10,640 bases of DNA from J088 sp003695505 [NCBI: Candidatus Dadabacteria bacterium] (GTDB lineage Bacteria; J088). Where the stretch lies: contig RFIY01000344.1 in the NCBI GenBank assembly GCA_003695505.1, positions 1-10,640 on the forward strand. The letters run 5' to 3'. Made by a program: the position numbers and the translations under genes. Every line of letters starts with the position of its first letter. The first letter of the stretch is position 1. The notes beneath the pieces were generated by a model, which was not told the origin of the DNA, searched no databases, and saw nothing but the letters and a program-made list of their open reading frames with translations. Below, one piece after another: positions 1 to 6,752 of the stretch.

Positions 1-640
1 CGCCGCACAGATACAGCGCCGCCAGATCGCGCGGCGTGTCACATGGCGCGACCGTGCAGACCCCTGCGGCGATCGCGTCCCCCTGCTCCAGGAGCACCCT
101 CAAATTGGGTCGCCAGCACCAGTTGCCTCGCGTATCCCGTGCAAGATTTGTCAGCAGAAACAGACGCGTCCGGCGATCGGGCACCATCGCCGCCAGGTAT
201 CGATCCACGTCCGAACGTCGTGTGCACCGCGCCAGCGGCACCGCGAGCATCGCGTCGATCAGGTGGGCAAACGAGTGCTCATAGCGCCGCAGCGCGATAT
301 CGACCACGACCATGCCAAGAACCCGATCCGGATGGGTCAGGGCCATCGCCTGTGCGACTTTCCCTCCCATGGAGTGTCCGACCACTGCCGCGCGATCGAC
401 GCCATTGCGGTCGAGCAGGCGCACCACGTCGGCAACCATCGCTGGATAGTTCATTTCGTCGACCCAGGGAGATTCGCCGTGATTGCGCAGATCCGGCACG
501 ATCACCCGCCAGCGATCCGACAGGCTGCGCGCACGGGCAGCGAGATTGCGACCTGAACCCAGCAGGCCATGCAAAAGGACGACCGTATCGCCGCCCTGAT
601 CGCCGAACGCCGTCGCGTGCAGATCGACGACCTGGCTCAC
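1..640 (-). CDS. ybfF: YbfF-like alpha/beta hydrolase (esterase), C-terminus outside window
   Basis: Translating the minus strand from a GTG at 640 gives 213 codons open to the window edge, so the 3' end is missing. The protein has the alpha/beta-hydrolase fold signature: an oxyanion-region HGLLGS at residues 24-29, the strand-turn 'VPDLRNHGES' at 48-57, and a nucleophile elbow GHSMGG at 88-93 with Ser90 as the predicted nucleophile. The combination of HGLxGS, D-x-RNHG-x-S, MNYPAM (63-68) and GHSMGGK matches the E. coli YbfF esterase family, which hydrolyses short acyl esters and thioesters. The catalytic His would lie beyond base 1. The GTG start is supported by a GAGGG about 8 bases upstream. 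The gene begins 10 bases after the stop of the glutaredoxin-like gene, so the two are probably co-transcribed. The physiological substrate is unknown. Family assignment is confident; the precise orthology is inference. Confidence 0.85.
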   Translation of the reverse strand, partial: MSQVVDLHATAFGDQGGDTVVLLHGLLGSGRNLAARARSLSDRWRVIVPDLRNHGESPWVDEMNYPAMVADVVRLLDRNGVDRAAVVGHSMGGKVAQAMALTHPDRVLGMVVVDIALRRYEHSFAHLIDAMLAVPLARCTRRSDVDRYLAAMVPDRRTRLFLLTNLARDTRGNWCWRPNLRVLLEQGDAIAAGVCTVAPCDTPRDLAALYLCG

Positions 641-650
641 GCCGTCGCCC

Positions 651-1025
651 TCAACTGGCTGGAGCAACCTTGTCCAGTTCCCCGCTCCGAATCAGCGCTT
701 CGGTCTCGTCGGCACCGCCGACCAGTACGCCGTTGACGAAGACCATCGGAAACAACGGCCAGCCAGACCACATCTTGATCGCAAGCCGGCGACGCCATTG
801 CCGAAAATAGTCGCCGTACTCGAGGTAGTGGTATTCGATGCCCGCGCGCTTCAGCGCCTTGCGTGCCCGTGCGACATGCGGGTTGACCGCCATACCGACA
901 ACGACGACGCGATGCTGCTCGATCGCGGCGCGCACTTCATCGACGGTTTTGCGGTGGAATCCGGCGATGAACGCGGCTGCACGCGGATGGATCTGGCTCT
1001 GACTCAATATCGGGCGTTCCTGCAC
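651..1025 (-). CDS. Glutaredoxin-like protein lacking the CxxC/CxxS active site
   Basis: The 124-residue protein has a glutaredoxin (thioredoxin-fold) core. It shows a beta strand 'VVVVGMAVNPH' at 40-50, a helix starting 'VARARKALKR', a 'KMWSGWPLFPMVFVNG' segment with the cis-proline (Pro93) that corresponds to the GWPTFPQ region of monothiol glutaredoxins, and 'VGGADE' at 102-107. The redox motif CPYC/CGFS is replaced by Asn-Pro-His-Val at 48-51, and the translated protein contains no cysteine at all. It therefore cannot do thiol-disulfide chemistry in the usual way and may be a binding or scaffold protein. Residues 1-35 form an extra helical N-terminal extension. The GTG start has an excellent AAGGAGG 6 bases upstream (bases 1032-1038). 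It lies 80 bases after ppsR and 10 bases before the ybfF-like gene. The fold assignment is fairly sure; the function is unknown. Confidence 0.8.
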   Translation of the reverse strand: MQERPILSQSQIHPRAAAFIAGFHRKTVDEVRAAIEQHRVVVVGMAVNPHVARARKALKRAGIEYHYLEYGDYFRQWRRRLAIKMWSGWPLFPMVFVNGVLVGGADETEALIRSGELDKVAPAS

Positions 1026-1105
1026 AATCAGCCTCCTTGCTGCCGGGGTACGCTGTCTGGATGCATGACATTGTATGCGGCCAAATTTCTTCGTGCCGCG
1101 TGCGC

Positions 1106-1939
1106 TCAGAGACCACCAACGTGCGTGGATTCCGGATCAAGGTGCCCGATGATTTCGATCGCGATCTCTTCGATCGCGCGACCGGATACGTCGACTACGA
1201 GCCAGCCACGCTCCACAAAAAAGGCCCGCGCCTGAGCGAGTTCCTCCGCTACGACAGCCGGTTCCGCATATCGACTGGCCCCTGGTACGCCTTTGCCACT
1301 TCGAATACGTTCTTCTCGATAGCGAACAAGCTCATCGGCGTCGATCATCAGTCCGACGACCAGGGCGTCGTCTGCGCCGTCCAGCATTTCGATGAGCGGC
1401 TGCCCCGGGATAAACGGCAGATTGGCGACGCGATACCCATGGTTCGCCAGCAGCATAGACAGCGGCGTCTTGCCGGTACGACTTGGGCCGATCAGAATCA
1501 CATCCGCCTGTCCGATGGTCGCCAGCCCGGCCCCGTCGTCATGCTTGACGGCGTACTCGATTGCCCGCATGCGCGTGCCGTACTGCGCGTCCTGACGATA
1601 TTGCGCACCTGTGACACCGGCCGGCTTTCGACCTGCGGCGTCGCGGAGCTGTTCAATCACCGGACCGATCAGATCGATTCCCCGAATTCCCTGCTCAGTG
1701 AGACGCGCCGCCATGTACTCACGCAAGCGCGTGTCCGCAAACGTGTAGACGACCAACGCGGTCGCGCCGTCCGCGGCGATCAGGTCGAGGATCCCTTCCA
1801 GGGTCTTCCTGTCACGGACATCCGCAAAGCGACGGACGTTCCAACGTTGATCGGGGAACTGCAACAGGGCGCTTCCGGTCGTGCGCCATGCGGTTTCGCC
1901 GGTTGAGTCAGAAACGACGTAGATGGCGTACCGCGACAT
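1106..1939 (-). CDS. ppsR: Posphoenolpyruvate synthetase regulatory protein (PSRP, DUF299 kinase/pyrophosphorylase)
   Basis: The product is 277 residues, the usual length for E. coli PpsR. It begins with the family hallmark 'YVVSDSTGETA' (7-17), carries the P-loop-like 'GPSRTGKTPLS' at 151-161, which matches the family's GxSRxGKTP motif, and has 'AVKHDDG' at 130-136. PSRP proteins are bifunctional. They inactivate PEP synthetase by ADP-dependent phosphorylation of an active-site threonine and reactivate it by Pi-dependent dephosphorylation, so they switch pyruvate-to-PEP flux in the cytoplasm. The ATG at 1939 is chosen because the protein starts MSRYAIYVVSDS as in the family; the reading frame stays open further upstream to 2230 only as an antisense-like extension overlapping pgsA. 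It starts 11 bases after the pgsA stop, with a weak ribosome site. No ppsA gene is visible within about 1 kb upstream or downstream. Confidence 0.93.
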   Translation of the reverse strand: MSRYAIYVVSDSTGETAWRTTGSALLQFPDQRWNVRRFADVRDRKTLEGILDLIAADGATALVVYTFADTRLREYMAARLTEQGIRGIDLIGPVIEQLRDAAGRKPAGVTGAQYRQDAQYGTRMRAIEYAVKHDDGAGLATIGQADVILIGPSRTGKTPLSMLLANHGYRVANLPFIPGQPLIEMLDGADDALVVGLMIDADELVRYREERIRSGKGVPGASRYAEPAVVAEELAQARAFFVERGWLVVDVSGRAIEEIAIEIIGHLDPESTHVGGL

Positions 1940-1950
1940 GATTGCAATCG

Positions 1951-2511
1951 TCAGGTGTGGGCCGGTTCGCCACGGAAATAGGCGACAAAATACTGTATAC
2001 CCGAAACCCAGGCGATCACTGCGCTGGCATAGATGAGCACACGACCGGTCGCCGCAATCGGCAGCCCCCAGTAGTCGTTGTACAACAGCAGCAGGTTGAT
2101 CCCGGCCATCTGCACGAACGTCTTGATCTTTCCGCCGCGGCCGGCGGGCAGAACCACGCCGTCCTCGACCGCGAAATTGCGCAGCATATTGACCGCGAAT
2201 TCGCGTGCCATGATCACGACCACGATCCACGCCTCCAGACGCCCCAGTCCAGTGAGCATGACGAGCGCGGCAAGCACGATCACCTTGTCAGCCAGCGGAT
2301 CGATCAGCTTGCCAACGCGACTGACCACATCGAGCTCCCGTGCCAACCAGCCGTCGATCATATCCGTCAGGGCCGCGATGAAAAACACCAGCGCCGCCTC
2401 GAACGTGTACGACCCGGCCGGCGCGTGCTCTTCGAGGACCAGAATCCAGACCAGCAGCGGCACACTCAGCGCCCTGCCCAACGTCAGCAGATTGGGAATA
2501 TGGCGAATCAC
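1951..2511 (-). CDS. pgsA: CDP-diacylglycerol--glycerol-3-phosphate 3-phosphatidyltransferase
   Basis: The 186-residue integral membrane protein makes phosphatidylglycerophosphate from CDP-diacylglycerol and glycerol-3-phosphate, the committed step to phosphatidylglycerol and cardiolipin. The CDP-alcohol phosphatidyltransferase signature D-x2-DG-x2-AR-x8-G-x3-D-x3-D is complete: D50, D53, G54, A57, R58, G67, D71 and D75. The N-terminus 'IPNLLTLGRALSVPLL' is typical of PgsA, as is the central 'AREF...LR' segment (102-111). Length and several hydrophobic segments fit the family. The start is GTG at 2511, only 8 bases after the stop of the TPR gene, and I see no good Shine-Dalgarno sequence, so translational coupling to the TPR gene is likely. 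Related CDP-alcohol transferases such as PssA are less likely given the N-terminal motif. Confidence 0.93.
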   Translation of the reverse strand: MIRHIPNLLTLGRALSVPLLVWILVLEEHAPAGSYTFEAALVFFIAALTDMIDGWLARELDVVSRVGKLIDPLADKVIVLAALVMLTGLGRLEAWIVVVIMAREFAVNMLRNFAVEDGVVLPAGRGGKIKTFVQMAGINLLLLYNDYWGLPIAATGRVLIYASAVIAWVSGIQYFVAYFRGEPAHT

Positions 2512-2519
2512 GGCGATGG

Positions 2520-4046
2520 TCAGTCGTGGCTGAACTGCACGAGAACCGTGCCCGTTCCCTGGAACTGTACCGCGGCGCCTTCGGTCTGCTGCGGAAAAGC
2601 CAGGTCGACCAGGATAGGAACCACGTTCCCGTACCAGCCGGCCAGATGCCGCGCCGGCAGAGTCAGCTTCGAATTGTCAACCTGGATCGCGCCAAGCCTG
2701 CGCTTCTGTGGCAGCTCGACGGCGAGCATACCCTGCCCTCGTAACTGAACCAGGTGAAGATCATCGCCCTCGCGCGCCGGCAGACGGCCGTTCTCCCAGC
2801 GCCACTGTCCAACGGCGGCATAGAACGACTCCTCGACGAGATAGACGAGTTCGCCGTCAAGTGCAATCACCGAAAATGCAGTGTCCTCCTTGGAATGCAG
2901 AAACACATCGCCGCCTCCGACGAGCGAATAGACCGGGTTCTGCTCGCCGCCAAAGATGGCCTTGATGTCCTTGCCCTTGTATCGTTTCTGGCGCGGTTCC
3001 GCTCGGACATCGCCGAGAATTGCGACGACATCGCGCATTCGCGACAGGGACGTGGTTTCTGGCGTCACACGGAGCCGGATGAGGTCCGGGCGGACGTGGT
3101 CAATGGGTGCCTCTGGATCCCGCTCCAGCGCGAGCAGCCGGGACAGTTCCTGCAACGATCGCCCTGCGGCAGCAGTTTCGATCACGGACTCGTAGCGATC
3201 CCGCAAGAGCGTCACGGCCGTCGACAGCAGATCGGTCGGCGACGCGGCAGGAGCAGGTGCCTGTTCAACAGATGCAATCGCCTGCTCGACGGGAGCGTCA
3301 GGAACGTCGGAACCGGCAGCCGCCGCGGCCTCTCGCGACGCGTCAGGCTCCGCCTGGATTTCAGGCTCCGCGATCGTTGACTCGGGTTCCGGGGGCGCAC
3401 CTTCGGGGCCTGATGCCGGTGCTGGCGACTCGCCGTTTCCGGCCGAAAACGTCGCGCCAAACGCGCGGTCGACGGTATCTTCGGCTTCCGGCGGCTCGGG
3501 TGCTGGCGACTCGGCGACCACCTCCTCGACATCGTCGTCATCGAGCGATATCTCGATTTCGTCCTCGACTTCGGCCGACTCGTCCGGCGCATCATCGTGC
3601 GCGCTCATCAGTTGCAACATCTGCTCAGCCATTTTCTGGCTGCCGCCTTCGACAAAATACTTTTGCGCTTCCTGGAAATGCCCGAGTCCGCTGTGGGCCA
3701 GACCAAGATAATTGAGCACCTTCTGATTGTTCGGCTGATGCTCCAACGCCTTTTCCAGCTCGATGATGGCTTCCTGGTACCGCTCTGCCTTGAGGTACGC
3801 CAGGCCAAGATTCATCAGCAGCGTTGGCTCATCCGGATATTTGGATACGAGCGTCTGGAACAGGTCGACAGCATCCTCGAACCGCTCCTGTTTGAAATAC
3901 AACAGCCCCCGGAGGTTCAGCGCCTGCTCATGGTTCGGCTCCTCGGCCAGGACGCGGTCTACCAGTTCGGCCGCTTCGTCGAAACGACCCTGATTGAGTG
4001 CAATCCGCCCCTGATCGAGCAGTATCTGAATTTCGTCTACGCGCAC
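2520..4046 (-). CDS. TPR protein with acidic Pro/Ala-rich linker and AIM24-like C-terminal domain
   Basis: This 508-residue protein has three parts. Residues 8-140 hold about four tetratricopeptide repeats, for example 'GRFDEAAELVDRVLAEEPN' (20-38), 'ERFEDAVDLFQTLVSKYPD' (54-72) and 'ERYQEAIIELEKALEHQPN' (88-106). Residues 149-270 form a low-complexity linker rich in Asp, Glu, Pro and Ala, including a run of four Asp at 169-172. Residues 371-508 are beta-rich with the pattern 'GGGDVFLHS' (377-385), 'LRGQGMLAVELP' (435-446), 'LTLPARHLAGW' (461-471) and a terminal 'VQFQGTGTVLVQF', which resembles AIM24 (DUF124) domains; that call is by pattern only. No signal peptide is visible, so a cytoplasmic adaptor is likely. 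The GTG start has AAGGA about 10 bases upstream. It lies 45 bases after the lytic transglycosylase gene and 8 bases before pgsA. TPR is certain, AIM24 tentative. Confidence 0.85.
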   Translation of the reverse strand: MRVDEIQILLDQGRIALNQGRFDEAAELVDRVLAEEPNHEQALNLRGLLYFKQERFEDAVDLFQTLVSKYPDEPTLLMNLGLAYLKAERYQEAIIELEKALEHQPNNQKVLNYLGLAHSGLGHFQEAQKYFVEGGSQKMAEQMLQLMSAHDDAPDESAEVEDEIEISLDDDDVEEVVAESPAPEPPEAEDTVDRAFGATFSAGNGESPAPASGPEGAPPEPESTIAEPEIQAEPDASREAAAAAGSDVPDAPVEQAIASVEQAPAPAASPTDLLSTAVTLLRDRYESVIETAAAGRSLQELSRLLALERDPEAPIDHVRPDLIRLRVTPETTSLSRMRDVVAILGDVRAEPRQKRYKGKDIKAIFGGEQNPVYSLVGGGDVFLHSKEDTAFSVIALDGELVYLVEESFYAAVGQWRWENGRLPAREGDDLHLVQLRGQGMLAVELPQKRRLGAIQVDNSKLTLPARHLAGWYGNVVPILVDLAFPQQTEGAAVQFQGTGTVLVQFSHD

Positions 4047-4091
4047 GTTGCCTGTTCCTTGTCGTCCTGCCGGTCCGCGGCTGCCCGGAGT

Positions 4092-4670
4092 CTATCGGCG
4101 GGCCTGTTCATAAAATTTCAGAATCCGCCTGACATAGCTTTTCGTACTCGAAATATCGGGTACACCACGGGCGCGAGCGACACGATTTTCACCGGCGTGA
4201 TATGCCGCAAGCGCCCACTCCAGTCTGCCAGAGAATCGATCAAGCAGGTAGCGCAGGTAACGCATCCCGCCCCGCAGGTTCTCGATTGGATCGAACGGCT
4301 TGCGCACGCCCAGCAATCGCGCGGTTTCGGGCATCAACTGCATCAAACCCATCGCACCTTTGTGGCTGAGCGCGAACGGATCATAGTCACTCTCGACCCG
4401 AACGACCTGTTCGATCAGCAATGGATCAAGCCGAAAAGACGGCGCAATGCGCCAGATCTGCTCGCGAATCGTGTCGCGATCCCATGTGCTCGGCTGGGGC
4501 ATCGGCCGACCAGTCGGTACATACGCGGTATAGCCGGAATGACGCGGCGCATCCGTAAAATGCAAAACGCCGTTATCATCTTCCCAGACGTAGATTGCCG
4601 CGAGCGCCGGGTCGCAAAGCGCCACTATTGCTGCAAGCATTGGCCATATAAGGAGTTTTCGTGCAATCAT
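4092..4670 (-). CDS. Secreted lytic transglycosylase (GH23/SLT) with N-terminal DUF4124-like domain
   Basis: The 192-residue protein has a signal peptide (residues 1-24, cleavage likely after ALA in 'CDPALA'), then a short DUF4124-like segment 'IYVWEDDNGVLHFTDAP' (26-42), and an SLT domain from about 70 to 190. The catalytic acid is Glu93 in 'RVESDYDPFA'. Motif II is 'GAMGLMQLMPETA' (105-117) and motif III 'AAYHAGENRV' (155-164). Such enzymes cleave the MurNAc-GlcNAc bond of peptidoglycan in the periplasm, forming 1,6-anhydroMurNAc. The start at 4670 is chosen over the ATG at 4751 because the upstream ATG lies before the promoter at 4705-4733, and because the signal peptide begins at MIARK. 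A Shine-Dalgarno sequence is poor. The Cys19 context (VALC) is not a good lipobox. It is the first gene of the minus-strand cluster. Confidence 0.92.
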   Translation of the reverse strand: MIARKLLIWPMLAAIVALCDPALAAIYVWEDDNGVLHFTDAPRHSGYTAYVPTGRPMPQPSTWDRDTIREQIWRIAPSFRLDPLLIEQVVRVESDYDPFALSHKGAMGLMQLMPETARLLGVRKPFDPIENLRGGMRYLRYLLDRFSGRLEWALAAYHAGENRVARARGVPDISSTKSYVRRILKFYEQARR

Positions 4671-4704
4671 GATGGCCGAAACAGTTACCGGGCAACCGTA
4701 TGTG

Positions 4705-4733
4705 ATTATAGCGAGCGCGAAAGCCTGAATCAA
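4705..4733 (-). promoter_or_regulatory. Sigma70-type promoter for the lytic transglycosylase cluster
   Basis: On the minus strand a -35 element TTGATT (4728-4733) is followed by a 17-base spacer and a perfect -10 TATAAT (4705-4710). Transcription would start near 4698 and leave a leader of about 28 bases before the ATG at 4670. No other promoter of this quality was seen further down the minus-strand cluster, so it may drive all six genes. Confidence 0.7.
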
Positions 4734-4743
4734 ACCCGTCCGC

Positions 4744-4774
4744 CACGGCATGCAAACCCCGGTTTTTTGCCGTG
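4744..4774. repeat. 31-base imperfect palindrome in the divergent intergenic region
   Basis: CACGGCA (4744-4750) and TGCCGTG (4768-4774) are perfect 7-base inverted arms. Inside them AAACC (4754-4758) and GGTTT (4761-4765) form a second inverted pair with a 2-base centre. It lies between the lytic transglycosylase promoter and the lipoprotein start. A regulator binding site is the simplest reading; a hairpin in the lipoprotein leader is the alternative if transcription on the plus strand starts upstream of it. Confidence 0.6.
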
Positions 4775-4805
4775 TGAAAATTTAGTTGAATCCTGTCAGG
4801 AAATT

Positions 4806-6182
4806 ATGAGATTCGCTCCCCGCACACGCGCCGGCCAGCCCCCTATCGACAGTAACGACCTCCGGGCGCAGCACGGCGGGGTGCGCGGGCTGTTCTTCGT
4901 CCTGTTGTCCCTCACGCTGTTGCTCCCGGTTCTCGCTTGTGACATCCTCAACCCGGAACAACGTGGACCCGTAGATCTGCTTCGCTTTGTCCAGCGCGCC
5001 CAACAGAGATGCCAGATCCTTCAACGTATCTGGCCGGTGCTCGCGCCCCAGGCGTTAACAACATCCCCGGCATTCGGCGCACCCGCACTCGATTTTGCAG
5101 CGCTGGCCACGGCGCGCGTGACGCAAGCCAGCGACATTCCGGCCACCTTTTCCGGTGTCCGCGCCTCGACGTGCGATGCAGATGCCTGCACGATCACATG
5201 GTCGGGCGGTGAACAGCAGCGAACCTTTGCAATCGCGCGCTTCGTCGACGGGCAGCCGCAAGGCTTCACGCAACGGATCACGACACCTCCATTTGGTACC
5301 TGGCTGACCTGGTTTGATGCAAACGGCGCCGCCACAGCCGGAACCCTGCTTGCCGAGGGAACGTCACCCATTTCGATCTGGGCCTGGGAACACGCATCCG
5401 GCCGATACGCCGGCCTTGTCAGCCAGCCCGGCGCGACATTCGGTCGCTGGACGATCGATCAAACGGGCATCTCCGGCTTTGCAGATCTCCAGAATCTGCG
5501 CGAACGCTTTCCATGGGCGGCGCGGCCGCTGACCACATCTACACAGTTGACAAGGGCACGCGCCTGGTTGCGCCAGGTCGAATACGCCAGCACAGCGTCG
5601 ACGTACGTGTTTTTGTCGATTGAACCGCCTGTCTGGCTGTGGCAGGGACCGGGCGTCCAGAACGCAACCGTCGAGCAGCAGGGCACCGGTCTGCTATACG
5701 CCGCAGACTTCGACCCGGATCAGACCTTGCTGCACCTCGAGACGACGATCGAAGAATCCGCAACGGCCACGACGATTTTCGAGCATCAGGTCAATCGCCT
5801 CGGTGCGCGCAGCGCATTCGATCTGACCGTCACCAGATCCGTGCAACGTAGCCGCACGCTGTGGAGCGGAAATGCTCAGGGATCCGGCGGAACCGATATC
5901 GCCGTAGATGGGCCGGGCTGGCGGCTTGACGCGTTCTGGGATCTGGCAGACGGCTCGCTGATCACGTTGCAGGCCCGGATCCTGCCGAACGGGATCTGGA
6001 CCGGTGCGTTTACCGGCTGGGCGCAAGAGGACCAGGACACGCCACGCGAGCAGGGCGAATTTCTGATGCTACCCGACGGCACCTGGTCTGCGACGGTTCT
6101 GCTGCAGCAAAGCGACGGCAGCTACGCCGAGCTGCCGCTGGCCCTGCCTCCCGAAGGCGCGACAGCGCGCAGCGTAGAATGA
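4806..6182 (+). CDS. Unrecognised lipoprotein, secreted, beta-rich
   Basis: I do not recognise this family. From ATG 4806 the product is 458 residues. A hydrophobic stretch 'LFFVLLSLTLLLPVLAC' (29-45) ends in a lipobox-like VLAC, so Cys45 is probably lipidated; the next residue is Asp, which in enterobacteria favours the inner membrane. The ATG has AGGA 5 bases upstream. An alternative GTG at 4881 would give a more standard signal peptide (Cys at position 20) but lacks a good ribosome site. The mature part is Trp- and Gly-rich, with two close cysteines at 123 and 128 (possible disulfide), and reads as beta-strand-rich, with DG turns such as 'LADGSLITLQARILPNG' and 'MLPDGTWSATVLLQQSDGS' near the C-terminus. 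A MAPEG gene follows 34 bases later. A secreted binding or envelope role is plausible but unproven. Confidence 0.75.
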   Translation: MRFAPRTRAGQPPIDSNDLRAQHGGVRGLFFVLLSLTLLLPVLACDILNPEQRGPVDLLRFVQRAQQRCQILQRIWPVLAPQALTTSPAFGAPALDFAALATARVTQASDIPATFSGVRASTCDADACTITWSGGEQQRTFAIARFVDGQPQGFTQRITTPPFGTWLTWFDANGAATAGTLLAEGTSPISIWAWEHASGRYAGLVSQPGATFGRWTIDQTGISGFADLQNLRERFPWAARPLTTSTQLTRARAWLRQVEYASTASTYVFLSIEPPVWLWQGPGVQNATVEQQGTGLLYAADFDPDQTLLHLETTIEESATATTIFEHQVNRLGARSAFDLTVTRSVQRSRTLWSGNAQGSGGTDIAVDGPGWRLDAFWDLADGSLITLQARILPNGIWTGAFTGWAQEDQDTPREQGEFLMLPDGTWSATVLLQQSDGSYAELPLALPPEGATARSVE

Positions 6183-6216
6183 TGTCGATGTGTCTGTCGG
6201 TCAAACGGAGTACACC

Positions 6217-6624
6217 ATGACCCCTACAGCCTGGAGCCTGCTCGGCTTTGTCGCCTGGACCCTGTTTCTGATGCTCGGCATCGTGTCGACGCGTAGTGTA
6301 ATGGTTCTTTCCGGGAAACGCGCTGCGAACGATTTTCCAGCGGATCGCCCGCACGACGGGCCGCCTCTCTATCAGCGGCTGCTGCGCGCGCACCTGAATT
6401 GTGTTGAGAATCTGCCCTTGTTTGCGGCCGTAACGTTGCTGGCGATCAGTATCGAGGTCACCGGACTGACAGATGGTCCGGCCCAGCTTTACCTGGGCGC
6501 ACGCATTCTGCAGAGCCTGACTCACCTGATCGGCACGAGCGCGCTACTGGTGCAGGTGCGTTTCGCGTTTTTCCTCGTGCAGATCGGCGCGCTGCTAACC
6601 ATGATTGTGCGGCTGGCCAACTGA
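6217..6624 (+). CDS. MAPEG-family small membrane protein
   Basis: The 135-residue protein has about four hydrophobic segments (roughly 7-24, 65-82, 90-112 and 115-133) and the bacterial MAPEG signature 'RAHLNCVENLPLFAAV' at 57-72. 'LSGKRAANDFPAD' at 31-43 also fits this group. MAPEG proteins include microsomal glutathione transferases and related membrane enzymes; most bacterial members are uncharacterised, so no substrate is assigned. The ATG at 6217 has GGAG 7 bases upstream and is preferred to an in-frame GTG at 6190. It follows the lipoprotein by 34 bases and is probably co-transcribed with it. Confidence 0.9.
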   Translation: MTPTAWSLLGFVAWTLFLMLGIVSTRSVMVLSGKRAANDFPADRPHDGPPLYQRLLRAHLNCVENLPLFAAVTLLAISIEVTGLTDGPAQLYLGARILQSLTHLIGTSALLVQVRFAFFLVQIGALLTMIVRLAN

Positions 6625-6686
6625 AGCCTGATTGACGCGATTCCGGGGACGCGCTGGCCTCGTGAATCGAACCGCTCACAAGCAAA

Positions 6687-6715
6687 TTGCACAAATTTCC
6701 GGTTCGCAATAGAGT
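6687..6715 (+). promoter_or_regulatory. Possible weak promoter before the 165-residue TPR-like gene
   Basis: TTGCAC (6687-6692), a 17-base spacer and TAGAGT (6710-6715) have roughly sigma70 spacing but poor consensus matches (3 and 4 of 6). They lie about 38 bases before the GTG start at 6753. The gap 6625-6752 otherwise shows no terminator or other feature. Confidence 0.3.
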
Positions 6716-6752
6716 ATCTTCGTGGGTCAACAATACCGAGGGAGGTTGTGAC

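Noticed and set aside
43-810. 255-codon plus-strand open frame at the left end
   Set aside because: It is antisense to the YbfF-like esterase and the glutaredoxin-like gene, and its Arg/Pro-rich translation is typical of shadow frames in G+C-rich DNA.
1070-1075. TACAAT on the minus strand as a -10 box before the glutaredoxin-like gene
   Set aside because: No -35 element is found at 16-18 bases, so a separate promoter cannot be supported.
1106-2230. N-terminally extended 374-residue form of PpsR
   Set aside because: The extension is Arg-rich, overlaps pgsA, and the family start is the ATG at 1939, giving exactly 277 residues.
4672-4728. Short plus-strand ORF after an AAGGAG at 4650-4655, about 18 codons
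   Set aside because: Spacing from the AAGGAG to the ATG is long and the frame lies over the transglycosylase start and promoter, so chance is the simplest explanation.
3597-6182. A single 861-codon open frame on the plus strand running through the TPR and transglycosylase region into the lipoprotein
   Set aside because: Only the part from 4806 has a ribosome site and signal peptide. The upstream part is antisense to two clearly real genes and its translation is low-quality.
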